64,000 nt of DNA from Actinoallomurus iriomotensis. GTDB taxonomy: Bacteria > Actinomycetota > Actinomycetes > Streptosporangiales > Streptosporangiaceae. The notes under the pieces were generated by a model that was given only the letters and a program-made list of their open reading frames with translations, was not told the origin of the DNA and made no database searches. The DNA is taken from positions 1-64,000 of the forward strand of contig NZ_BSTJ01000020.1 of assembly GCF_030269445.1 (NCBI RefSeq), written 5' to 3'. This document shows positions 16,292 through 24,075 of this stretch, piece after piece. Positions within the stretch are counted from its first letter, which is position 1. The number at the start of each line of letters is the position of its first letter. Both the position numbers and the translations under genes were made by a program.

Positions 16292-16558
16292 TCACCATCC
16301 ATGGCCCCAGCTGTGGTAGCTGTACCAGTCCTCGTCCCAGCCGCCGCCCCAGCCGTAGTCGTCGTCGTCCCAGCCCCAGCAGTCGTCCCCCCAGCAGCCC
16401 TGGGCGGTCGTGGCCTGCAGCGGCGTGACGCTCGCGGCCTGAACGGCGGGCCTGGCCTGCTGTGCGCCGGCGGGCGTCGCGGTGCCGACGGCGAGCGCGG
16501 TCATGCCCGCCACGGCGGCGCCACCGATGGCCGTCGCCATGCGTGTCCGGATTCTCAT
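16292..16558 (-). CDS. Small secreted Trp/Gly/Asp-rich protein
   Basis: An 88-residue protein with a clear signal peptide (MRIRTRMATAIGGAAVAGMTALAVG, cleavage after AGA near residue 32). The last ~36 residues are extraordinary: about nine tryptophans mixed with Asp, Gly and Tyr, plus two cysteines four residues apart (CWGDDC). A G-rich ribosome site precedes the ATG. I know no family for it. The composition suggests a surface or matrix peptide, perhaps disulphide-closed or metal-binding, but no function can be assigned. Genes on both sides seem unrelated. Confidence 0.65.
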   Translation of the reverse strand: MRIRTRMATAIGGAAVAGMTALAVGTATPAGAQQARPAVQAASVTPLQATTAQGCWGDDCWGWDDDDYGWGGGWDEDWYSYHSWGHGW

Positions 16559-16786
16559 GGAGACCCCCCGGTCCTTCCACGGCGCGCCCGGCCGGCATGT
16601 GCCGTTCCGGAGCGCGAACCCTGCTCGTGAAAGTCACCTGATCGCTCTCAGGCTATGCCGCAGTGCGGGGAGGGCGCGGTTCCCCCAGGGGGACATCTGA
16701 CCGTACGCCGGCGGGTGACACCCGGGAGCTCGCGCGCCGCGTTGTTAGGCTCCGGACCAGCTATCCGGACAAAGAGGGGGATACCG

Positions 16787-18313
16787 GTGTCGGAGATCGC
16801 GGTCGTGGAGGTGCCCCAGTGGCAAGGGTCGGGCGCGGCGACCGCACGGCGTCTGCGTGACGGCGCCCGGCTGCTGGCCGGCCTCGTACCGGCGGCGGAA
16901 CACCTGCGCGTGGACGTTCCCGCCGAGCCCGGTGACGTGCTGGCCGCCAACGTCGCGAAGGTCCGGGCCGCGCTCGACCGCGCCCGGGGACGTCTGACGG
17001 TCACGGTCGGCGGCGACTGCGGCGTCGAGCTGGCACCGGTCGCCGCGGCCGTACGGCGGCACGGCGAGCGGCTGGCGGTGGTCTGGTTCGACGCGCACGG
17101 GGACCTGAACACGCCGGAGTCCTCACCGTCCGGGGCCTTTCACGGCATGGTGCTCCGTACGCTCCTCGGCGAGGGGCCGCCCGCGCTGGTGCCCGACCGG
17201 CCGCTGCGGCGTGACCAGGTGGTGCTCGCGGGCGTACGCGCGCTGGACCCGGCCGAGCGCGCGTACGCCGACGGGCTGCCCGTCGTGACCGACGCGGCGT
17301 CTCTGCTGGAGGCGGTCGGCGACGCGGACGCGGTGTACGTCCACATCGACCTCGACGTGCTCGACCCCGGCGTGTTCGCCTCGGTGGGCACGCCCGAGGC
17401 CGGCGGGCTGACGCCCGGCCAGGTCGTCGACATGGTCACCGCCCTCGCCGGACGCGTGGAGATCGCCGGTCTGGGCATCACCGAGTACGAGCCCGCGCGG
17501 CCGCAGGACCAGGAGACACTCGCCGGTCTGGTCGGCCCGGTCGTGGCGGCGTGCGCGGCCTCGGTCGTACGGGAGGTCGAGCGGCGGGCGTTCGCGGCGT
17601 GGCCCGCGGGCACGGTGGTGGAGGAGGCCGGCTGGCTGCTGCGGCACACTCCGGGCGTCGGGCGGCGGCGCTCGAACTCGGCGGTGCCCGCCGGGGAGCC
17701 GTCGATCGACCACCTGGAGGCGTTCTACCGCGCGCGCGGCCTGCCCGCGATGGTGCAGCTCGGCCCGGCGCACCGGGACCTGGACGCGGCCCTGGCCGAG
17801 CGTGGTTACCGCAAGGACGCGCTCACGTCCGTCATGACCGCCCTGACCTCGGATGTCGTGGACGCCTCGTGCACCGCCTCGCCGGCCGTCGACCTGGCCG
17901 AGACGCCCGACGCGTGGCTGAAGATCTTCGCCGAGCTGAACGCGCGCGCCGACAGCGTGGAGGTCGGCGAGAAGGTGATCTCCCGCATCGCGACGCCCGC
18001 GGCCTTCCTGAGCGTGACCCGTGACGGGCGCCCGGCGGGGATGGGTTTGTTCGCGGCCGACGCGGGCTGGGCGGGGGTGTTCGCGATGGCGACCCGGCCG
18101 GACCTGCGCGGCCAGGGCATCGCGACCGCCGTCCTCGGCGCCGGGGCACGGTGGGCCGCCCACCAGGGGGCGACCCGGCTGTACCTCCAGGTCGAGGACG
18201 ACAACGACACCGCGCGACGGCTCTACGCCCGGGCCGGTTTCACCCGGTCACACGGGTACCACTACCGGATCGGTCAGGCCCGGTCGGGCGAGCCGGCCTC
18301 GATCCAGCGGTAG
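16787..18313 (+). CDS. Arginase/ureohydrolase-like domain fused to GNAT acetyltransferase
   Basis: A 508-residue two-domain protein. Residues ~1-265 are an arginase-fold domain with metal motifs GGDC (75-78), DAHGD (102-106), DLD (188-190) and a late TEYEP. In classical arginases the first motif is GGDH, so the first metal-ligand His is Cys78 here. Residues ~270-508 are a GNAT domain (start ERRAFAAWPAGT, acetyl-CoA loop RPDLRGQGIATAVL near 437). GTG 16787 with AGAGGGGG upstream is preferred over the frame opening at 16655. Such GNAT proteins usually stand alone, so this is a gene fusion. Substrates unknown. Confidence 0.88.
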   Translation: MSEIAVVEVPQWQGSGAATARRLRDGARLLAGLVPAAEHLRVDVPAEPGDVLAANVAKVRAALDRARGRLTVTVGGDCGVELAPVAAAVRRHGERLAVVWFDAHGDLNTPESSPSGAFHGMVLRTLLGEGPPALVPDRPLRRDQVVLAGVRALDPAERAYADGLPVVTDAASLLEAVGDADAVYVHIDLDVLDPGVFASVGTPEAGGLTPGQVVDMVTALAGRVEIAGLGITEYEPARPQDQETLAGLVGPVVAACAASVVREVERRAFAAWPAGTVVEEAGWLLRHTPGVGRRRSNSAVPAGEPSIDHLEAFYRARGLPAMVQLGPAHRDLDAALAERGYRKDALTSVMTALTSDVVDASCTASPAVDLAETPDAWLKIFAELNARADSVEVGEKVISRIATPAAFLSVTRDGRPAGMGLFAADAGWAGVFAMATRPDLRGQGIATAVLGAGARWAAHQGATRLYLQVEDDNDTARRLYARAGFTRSHGYHYRIGQARSGEPASIQR

Positions 18314-19206
18314 ACCTCGCGTACGCCGTCGGCCAGGGTGGTGCGGGCGCTCCAGCCGAGGTCGGCGCGGACACGTGCGGAGTCGAGGGCGCTGCGCAGC
18401 ACCTCGCCGGGACGGGCCGGCTGGAACTCCGGTTCGAGCGTGCGACCGGCGGCCTGCCCGACGACGTCGATGAGGTCCAGCACGCTGGTCTCGCGTCCGG
18501 TGCCGATGTTCCAGACGCCGGGGGTCTCGGTGCGGGCGGCGGCCAGGAACGCCGCGGCGACGTCACCGACGTAGACGTAGTCGCGGGTCTGCTGCCCGTC
18601 GCCGTAGACGGTCGGTCGCTCGCCGCGCAGCGCCCGGCCGCAGAAGATGCCGACGACCCCGGCCTCACCGGTGGGGTCCTGCCGGGGTCCGTAGACGTTG
18701 GCGAGCCGCAGCGCCGCGTGGGTGGTGTCGTGGAGGCGGTTGTAGAGGGCGAGGTACTGCTCGGCGCAGTACTTCGCGGTCCCGTACGGCGCCTCGGGCG
18801 CCGGCCGCTCGTCCTCCGACGTGGGGACGGGCACGTCGCCGCCGTAGATCGCCCCGCCCGTGCTGGCGAACAGCACCCGCGCTCCGACGGCCCGCGCGGC
18901 CTCCAGCAGGTTCACCGTGCCGACGACGTTGACCGCCGCGTCGGCCGCGGGCGCGTCGACCGACACCCGTACGTCGATCTGGGCGGCGAGATGGCAGATC
19001 ACCTGCGGCTTGGCCTGCTCGACCGCCTCGGTGAGCGCGTCGGCGTCGGTGATCGCGGCGTTGAAGACCGTGACCGAGGGGTCGACGCGCCCTGGCCGCC
19101 CATGGGAGAGGTCGTCGAGGACGGCGACCTCGTCCCCGTCGGCGGCGAAGGCGTCCGTCACATGAGAGCCGATGAACCCGGCACCGCCGGTCACAAGAAT
19201 CCGCAT
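18274..19206 (-). CDS. NAD-dependent sugar epimerase/dehydratase (GalE-like)
   Basis: A 310-residue extended short-chain dehydrogenase. The NAD-binding GGAGFIG is at residues 7-13; catalytic Ser-Thr STGG is at 115-118 and YGTAK (Tyr141, Lys145) completes the triad, as in UDP-glucose 4-epimerase and relatives that act on nucleotide sugars for cell-wall or exopolysaccharide synthesis. The frame is open to 19389 but conserved sequence begins at the ATG at 19206; its ribosome site is weak. The 3' end overlaps the convergent arginase-GNAT gene by 40 bp, inside coding sequence of both. Confidence 0.9.
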   Translation of the reverse strand: MRILVTGGAGFIGSHVTDAFAADGDEVAVLDDLSHGRPGRVDPSVTVFNAAITDADALTEAVEQAKPQVICHLAAQIDVRVSVDAPAADAAVNVVGTVNLLEAARAVGARVLFASTGGAIYGGDVPVPTSEDERPAPEAPYGTAKYCAEQYLALYNRLHDTTHAALRLANVYGPRQDPTGEAGVVGIFCGRALRGERPTVYGDGQQTRDYVYVGDVAAAFLAAARTETPGVWNIGTGRETSVLDLIDVVGQAAGRTLEPEFQPARPGEVLRSALDSARVRADLGWSARTTLADGVREVYRWIEAGSPDRA

Positions 19207-19518
19207 GTCAGGAAAGCCTAGTGTCGAGTCAAGCAACGTTGGTCGTGTAGTGACCGTGTTGCTTGATCCTCGCCGTTGGGGCGAGCGACTCTCCACCGGG
19301 TGGTGGGGCGGGCCGCGGCCGGCCAGGGGACCCATCGGCGATGCCGTGATGAGGGTGTCGCCTCGGGCCACGCCGGGACCGTCCGGCACCGGGTAGGCGC
19401 CGTCCGGCTCGACGGTGCGTGATCACCACCGGAACGGATTCTTGCTGGTGGTGATGGATCCGCCCACCGCCGGGGCGCGATGCAGGACGAGGCGTTCGGG
19501 ACGTCATGCTGCGGCGAA
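19207..19518. other. Gene-free region with two long-loop hairpins
   Basis: No gene is visible in this stretch. It holds two inverted repeats: TCAAGCAAC (19229-19237) with GTTGCTTGA (19258-19266), and ATCACCACC (19422-19430) with GGTGGTGAT (19447-19455). Both have perfect 9-bp arms and loops of 16-20 bases. They could be ends of a decayed insertion sequence or a structured RNA. No transposase remnant can be read between them. Confidence 0.55.
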
Positions 19519-19540
19519 GGTGCCCCGTTTCCGGGGCACC
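19519..19540. terminator. Perfect 9-bp hairpin terminator
   Basis: Arms GGTGCCCCG (19519-19527) and CGGGGCACC (19532-19540) pair around TTTC, 16 bp beyond the stop of the minus-strand SnoaL-like gene. Confidence 0.65.
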
Positions 19541-19556
19541 CCGACCGCTGCCCGTG

Positions 19557-19913
19557 CTACTGGGCGGGGACCTTGTCCAGGAAGCCGTGGACGTCCTGGA
19601 TCCGGCCGTCGGCGGCGAGCACCGCCACGTCGAAGCCGACGACGACGGCCTCGCCGTCCTCCGGGCCCAGTTCCCAGGTGAACCGGGCGAGGTCGTGGTG
19701 CGCGTCCACCGACGGCCCGAGCCGGAAGACGAAGCCGGGAAACTGCTCCTGGACGGCGCCGATGACGGCGTCGATCCCGTCGTGCCCGGTGACGTCGGCG
19801 AGCGGATCGACGTACCGGCCGTCGGCGGCGAACAGTGCCTCGACCTGTGCGCGGCGGGCGGCGGGGTCCTTCTCGTTCCAGACGTCGATGTAGCGGTTGA
19901 CCAGGTCGTTCAT
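19557..19913 (-). CDS. NTF2-like / SnoaL-like protein
   Basis: A 118-residue single-domain alpha+beta barrel protein. The opening NDLVNRYIDVWNEKDPAARR and the following YVDPLADVTGHDGI are typical of the SnoaL-like (nuclear transport factor 2) fold, used both by small isomerases/cyclases and by non-enzymatic binders. The ATG at 19913 is preceded by AGGAGGAAATACC, an excellent ribosome site, so it is chosen over the longer frame to 19937. It stands alone, followed by a terminator. Specific role unknown. Confidence 0.88.
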   Translation of the reverse strand: MNDLVNRYIDVWNEKDPAARRAQVEALFAADGRYVDPLADVTGHDGIDAVIGAVQEQFPGFVFRLGPSVDAHHDLARFTWELGPEDGEAVVVGFDVAVLAADGRIQDVHGFLDKVPAQ

Positions 19914-20064
19914 GGTATTTCCTCCTGTTGTGGACACCCGTGACGATGCCAGCGCCCCGGCAGGAGATCGATTACGCGCGAGGTAATGAATCAGGCGTTC
20001 TCGTGACAGCGGAATTCTCTACGCTCAGAAGAACCTCCGAACCGCCCGACCTCCGGGAGCCACG

Positions 20065-20700
20065 TTGTCGTCAGCACTGCGCGCGCGGTTGAAGCACGTC
20101 TACTGGATCGGCGGCGGCAGCGGTGCCGGCAAGTCGACCATCGCCCGGCGCATCGCGGCCCGGCACGGTCTCCACGTGTACGCGACCGACGACGCCATGC
20201 CGGATCACGCCGGGCGCAGCACTCCGGAGGACGCCCCGCAGCTGAGCAGGTTCAAGGCCATGGACATGGACGAGCGGTGGGTGACCCGGTCTCCGGAGGT
20301 CATGCTCGACACCTTCCACTGGTTCCGGGGCGAGGGATTCGGCCTGATCGTCGAGGACCTGCTGCGACTGCCGGCGGAGACCGGCGTGATCGCCGAGGGC
20401 TTCCGGCTCCTGCCGTCCCTCGTCGAACCGCTGCTCGCCGAGCCCGGGCAGGCCGTCTGGCTCCTGCCGACGCCCGCGTTCCGCCGGGCCGCGTTCGACA
20501 CCCGCGGGACGACCTGGGACATCCCGCGTAAGACCAGCGATCCGGGTCGGGCCCGGCGCAACCTGCTCGCGCGCGACGAGCTGTTCACCGACCGCCTCGC
20601 CGAGGAGACGAAACGCCTTGGCCTGCCCGTCGTCGAGGTCGACACCGCGATGAGCGAGGACGAACTGGTCGAGCGCGTGACCGGGGGGTTCGGGCTCTGA
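20065..20700 (+). CDS. P-loop kinase-like protein
   Basis: A 211-residue nucleotide-binding protein with Walker A GGGSGAGKST at about residues 16-25 followed by a RRIAARHGLHVYATDDAM segment, as in adenylate kinase/shikimate kinase-like P-loop proteins. A TRGTTWDIPRKTSDP region near 150-160 may form the lid. Many such actinobacterial genes are annotated only as AAA or hypothetical. The start is TTG at 20065, nine bases after CGGGAG; no better start exists downstream before the P-loop. Six bases separate it from the convergent serine hydrolase gene. Substrate unknown. Confidence 0.8.
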   Translation: MSSALRARLKHVYWIGGGSGAGKSTIARRIAARHGLHVYATDDAMPDHAGRSTPEDAPQLSRFKAMDMDERWVTRSPEVMLDTFHWFRGEGFGLIVEDLLRLPAETGVIAEGFRLLPSLVEPLLAEPGQAVWLLPTPAFRRAAFDTRGTTWDIPRKTSDPGRARRNLLARDELFTDRLAEETKRLGLPVVEVDTAMSEDELVERVTGGFGL

Positions 20701-20706
20701 GTCGTT

Positions 20707-21855
20707 CTAGGAGCACAGGGCGGTCGTCACCGCGGCCCGCATGTCGGCGTCCTGGGCGTCCGAGCCGCCCGGGTCGAGGTTCACCATGACCGTGGCCTGC
20801 CGGCCGTCCGTCGTGGCGCCGCTCACCGTCTCGAAGCCGAAGATGTCGCCGCCGTGTCCCCAGTACACGCCACCGCACGGCAGCGGGTACCGCTCCAGGC
20901 CCAGCCCGTACGCGCGGCCGCCCGAGCTCCCGGTCGCCCGCGTGCGCGTCATCTCGGCCAGTTCCGCCGGACGCAGCAGACGCCCGTGCAGGAGCGCGTC
21001 GAAGAACCGTGACGTGTCGGAGGCACTGGAGATCATGTCGCCGGATCCGGCGGCGACCGACGGGTTGAACTCCGTCACGTCGATCGGCTCGGCGTCGGCG
21101 CCCGGCCGGACATAGCCGCGCGCGTGCGATCCGGGGATCGTGGTCGCGTCACCGGGCACGGACGTCGAGTGAAGCCCGAGCGGCACGAGGATGCGCCGCT
21201 CGACCTCCGTGGCGTACGGCTGATCGGTCACCTTTTCGATCAGCATCGCGGCCAGCAGGTAGTTGGTGTTGCTGTAACTCCACTTCCTACCCGGCTTGAA
21301 CAGCGGTGGGTGCGCCAGCGCGATCCCGAGAAGCTCGGCGGGGTCGTGGTGCGCGTACCGGTCGGTCAGGATGTCCTGCGGCTTGAGGTACGTCAGGTAG
21401 TCGGGCAGCCCGCTCGTGTGCTGGAGCAGTTGCCGTACGGTGATGCGCCGGCCGTCGTTGCCGTTGCCGCGCACGACGCCGGGCAGGTAGCGCTCCACCG
21501 GGGCGTCCAGGGCGACGCGGTGTTCGCCCACGAGCTGCAGCACCACCGTCGCGATATAGGGCTTGGTCATGCTACCGATGCGGAAGTTGCCGTCGCCTTT
21601 CATCGGAGCGTTCGTGCGCAGATCCGCGACGCCGCTGGTCAGCACGGTCTCGCCATGCCGGTTCCGTATCTCGGCGAGGGCGCCGGGCGCCCCGTCGTCG
21701 GTGGTGAGCCGGTTCAGCACCTGCTGGACCGCGGTGTGGCCGGCCGTCGGGCCGGTCGACTGGGCGGCGGCTCGCGGCCCGGCCAGGGCCGCGGACGACG
21801 CGAGGCCCATGGCCAGGGTGAGTGCGGCGCCCAGCGCCCGTGCGTACATGTTCAT
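20707..21855 (-). CDS. Secreted serine hydrolase, beta-lactamase/DD-peptidase family
   Basis: A 382-residue exported serine enzyme (S12/class C beta-lactamase-like). The signal peptide covers residues 1-~30. The SxxK motif is SMTK (Ser95, Lys98), the Tyr motif is YSNTNY near residue 192, and the third motif is HGGDIFG near 345, in place of KTG. This set is typical of D-alanyl-D-alanine carboxypeptidases, esterases and aminopeptidases of the family rather than of true beta-lactamases. The ATG at 21855 follows GGGAGGGTCAC. No partner gene is clear. Confidence 0.9.
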   Translation of the reverse strand: MNMYARALGAALTLAMGLASSAALAGPRAAAQSTGPTAGHTAVQQVLNRLTTDDGAPGALAEIRNRHGETVLTSGVADLRTNAPMKGDGNFRIGSMTKPYIATVVLQLVGEHRVALDAPVERYLPGVVRGNGNDGRRITVRQLLQHTSGLPDYLTYLKPQDILTDRYAHHDPAELLGIALAHPPLFKPGRKWSYSNTNYLLAAMLIEKVTDQPYATEVERRILVPLGLHSTSVPGDATTIPGSHARGYVRPGADAEPIDVTEFNPSVAAGSGDMISSASDTSRFFDALLHGRLLRPAELAEMTRTRATGSSGGRAYGLGLERYPLPCGGVYWGHGGDIFGFETVSGATTDGRQATVMVNLDPGGSDAQDADMRAAVTTALCS

Positions 21856-21954
21856 GTGACCCTCCCGTGGAGATCGACTGGGTGGTCACGTTAGGAATCG
21901 CGCGCCGTGGCCCGCGTCACCCGCAAGAGCCATCGCGGGCGTCATACCGGGGAC

Positions 21955-22509
21955 TCAGTCCATGACCGTGAGGATGAAGCGGACGTCCTCGTCGGTCTCG
22001 TTCGCGTACGCGTGGGCGCGGTCGCCGTGGAACAGAGCGGCGTCGCCCGCCGCCACCTCCGTACGGCTCTCGCCGACGACCAGGGACAGCACGCCCGACT
22101 CGACGCTGATGATCTCCCGGGTGCCCGAGCTGTGCGGCTCGCTGTCGCGGCGCTCACCGGGCCGCAGCTTCCATCGCCACAGTTCGAGCGACGGCCGCGG
22201 GTCGCTGCCGGCCAGCAGCGTGCCGGTGCCGCCCGACGGGCCGTTCCACAGCACGACGTGGCGGTTCGCGGGGAACAGCTGGATCGGCGGCTCCTCCTCG
22301 ACCTGGACGAGCCGGGTCAGCGGGACGCCGAGGGTGTCGGCGACCCGGATCAGCGTGCTGAGGTTGGGATTGCCGCGCGCCTGCTCCAGCGCGACGAGCA
22401 CGCCCTTGCTGAGCCCGGCGCGCGCGGCGAGCTGGTCGAGGCTCCAGCCGTGCGCGCCGCGCAGGGCGCGAACGGTGCGGGCCACCGCGTCGCCGACCGT
22501 GTCTGTCAT
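21955..22509 (-). CDS. XRE-type regulator with C-terminal cupin domain
   Basis: A 184-residue one-protein switch: an N-terminal helix-turn-helix (residues ~12-66, WSLDQLAARAGLSKGVLVALEQARGN) joined to a C-terminal cupin sensor (~110-180). Members usually sense an amino acid or related small molecule and regulate the divergent gene. Here the divergent operon encodes a B3/B4 protein and an EamA exporter, an arrangement I recall as recurring in actinomycetes. The TATAGT/ACTATA dyad in the gap is its likely binding site. Confidence 0.92.
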   Translation of the reverse strand: MTDTVGDAVARTVRALRGAHGWSLDQLAARAGLSKGVLVALEQARGNPNLSTLIRVADTLGVPLTRLVQVEEEPPIQLFPANRHVVLWNGPSGGTGTLLAGSDPRPSLELWRWKLRPGERRDSEPHSSGTREIISVESGVLSLVVGESRTEVAAGDAALFHGDRAHAYANETDEDVRFILTVMD

Positions 22510-22529
22510 GGGCCACTCTCGATGGTCGT

Positions 22530-22553
22530 TATAGTGAACTACTCGGTACTATA
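22530..22553. promoter_or_regulatory. TATAGT-N12-ACTATA operator
   Basis: Inverted TATAGT (22530-22535) and ACTATA (22548-22553) frame a 24-bp site between the XRE-cupin gene and the B3/B4 gene. The AT-rich arms in a GC-rich gap also overlap likely -10 sequences of both promoters, so binding would shut both. Confidence 0.65.
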
Positions 22554-22581
22554 TTCCGACCGAACCCGGGGAGAGGGCGCC

Positions 22582-23226
22582 ATGCTCGAACGAATCAGCG
22601 TCGATGACACGGTACGCGCGCTGCGGCCCGACTTCGCCGTCCTCCTGATGACCGCCGAAGGCCTGGTCAACGGCCCGTCCGCCGGCAGCGAGACCACCGA
22701 CGGCCTCGCCGAGGCCGCCGCCCCGCACGTCGAGGCGTGGCGCGAGGCGTACCGCGGGTTCGGCGTGAACCCCAAGCGCGCCCGCCCCTCCGTGGACGCC
22801 CTGCTCCGCCGCCCCGAGCTGCCCGCCATCAACGGGGTCGTCGACGCCTACAACCTGATCAGCGTGCGCCACGGTCTGCCCATCGGCGGCGAGGACCTCG
22901 ACACGTACGTCGGCCCGGCGCGGCTGACCCGCGCGGTGGGCGATGAGGAGTTCGGCACCGTCAAGGACGGCGAACCGGTCGTCGAGCACCCCGAGCCGGG
23001 CGAGGTGATCTGGCGTGACGACGTGGGCGTCACCTGCCGCCGCTGGAACTGGCGCCAGTGCACGCGCACGCGCATCACCGAGCAGACCAAGAACGCCCTG
23101 TTCATCCTCGAACGGCTCGAGCCGTACTCGCTCGACCGGCTGATCGAGGCCGGCGACGAGCTGGCCGGACTGCTGCGCGCGATCACGCCCGGGGCCACCG
23201 TCACCACCCGGCTGATCGAGCCATGA
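22582..23226 (+). CDS. Stand-alone B3/B4 domain protein
   Basis: A 214-residue protein matching the B3/B4 domain of the phenylalanyl-tRNA synthetase beta chain, which clears mischarged tyrosyl-tRNA. Segments such as YRGFGVNPKRARPSVDALLRR and DAYNLISVRHGLPIGGEDLD are characteristic. Free B3/B4 proteins may act as editing factors or amino-acid binders. The ATG at 22582 has GGGGAGAGGG upstream. Its stop overlaps the start of the EamA exporter gene (ATGA), so the two are translationally coupled under the divergent XRE-cupin regulator. Confidence 0.92.
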   Translation: MLERISVDDTVRALRPDFAVLLMTAEGLVNGPSAGSETTDGLAEAAAPHVEAWREAYRGFGVNPKRARPSVDALLRRPELPAINGVVDAYNLISVRHGLPIGGEDLDTYVGPARLTRAVGDEEFGTVKDGEPVVEHPEPGEVIWRDDVGVTCRRWNWRQCTRTRITEQTKNALFILERLEPYSLDRLIEAGDELAGLLRAITPGATVTTRLIEP

Positions 23227-24059
23227 TCATCGCACTGGCCCTGAGCTCCGCGATCGTCTTCGGCGCCGGCGACTTCTGCGGTGGCGCGGCGTCGCGGCGC
23301 GGTGGAGCGACCGGCGTCCTGGTTCTCAGCCTGCCCGCCGGGCTGGTCCTGCTGCTGGCCGTGGCCCTGGCGTTGGGTGACGGATCGAGCGGCGGCGCCC
23401 TGACATGGGGCGTCGCCTCCGGGCTCGCGGGCGGCGGGGCCCTGCTGGTCTTCTACCGTGCCCTGGCGCAGGGGCCGATGAGCGTGGTCGCCCCGGTCTC
23501 GGGCCTGATGGCCGCCGTCGTGCCCGCCGTCGTCGGGGTGGCACAGGGGGACCGCCTGTCGCCCATGGCCATTGCCGGGATCGTGCTGTGCCTGGTGGCC
23601 ATCTGCTTCGTCAGCATCGAGCCGAGCGACGAGCAGCGGACCCGCGCGGGACTGCGCGGCCCGCTGCTGGCCCTGCTCGCCGGCACGGGCTTCGGGGCGT
23701 TCTTCGTGCTCATTCAGCAGGGCGACGACGGCACGCTGTGGCCCCTCGTCGCCTCCAAGGCGGTCGGCGTCGTGATCGTCGTCATCGCCGCCCTGGCGAC
23801 CCGCAGCCGGCCGCCGGTGCACGACCGCGTCACCGCCGGCATCGCGCTGCTGGCCGGGTCGCTGGACGTGCTCGGCAACGCGCTGTACGTGCTGGCGTCG
23901 CGCGCCGGGATGCTCAGCATCGCCGGCGTGCTCAGCTCGCTCTACCCGGCGAGCACCGTGGTGCTGGCCCGGCTGGTGTACGGCGAACGGCTCCGGCCGA
24001 TTCAGCGCGTCGGGCTCGTCGTCGCCGTGGCCGGCGTCGGGCTCGTCACGTCGGGCTGA
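23223..24059 (+). CDS. EamA (DMT) family exporter
   Basis: A 278-residue membrane protein with about ten helices in two repeats of the EamA fold, the drug/metabolite transporter group that exports amino acids and metabolites. The segments AQGPMSVVAPVSGLMAAVVP (first half) and SIAGVLSSLYPASTVVLARLVYGERL (second half) match the repeat ends. Its ATG overlaps the stop of the B3/B4 gene. A coupled editing or sensing protein and exporter suggests joint disposal of an unwanted amino acid; this is inference. Confidence 0.92.
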   Translation: MIIALALSSAIVFGAGDFCGGAASRRGGATGVLVLSLPAGLVLLLAVALALGDGSSGGALTWGVASGLAGGGALLVFYRALAQGPMSVVAPVSGLMAAVVPAVVGVAQGDRLSPMAIAGIVLCLVAICFVSIEPSDEQRTRAGLRGPLLALLAGTGFGAFFVLIQQGDDGTLWPLVASKAVGVVIVVIAALATRSRPPVHDRVTAGIALLAGSLDVLGNALYVLASRAGMLSIAGVLSSLYPASTVVLARLVYGERLRPIQRVGLVVAVAGVGLVTSG

Positions 24060-24075
24060 CCGGCGCCGCCCCGCG

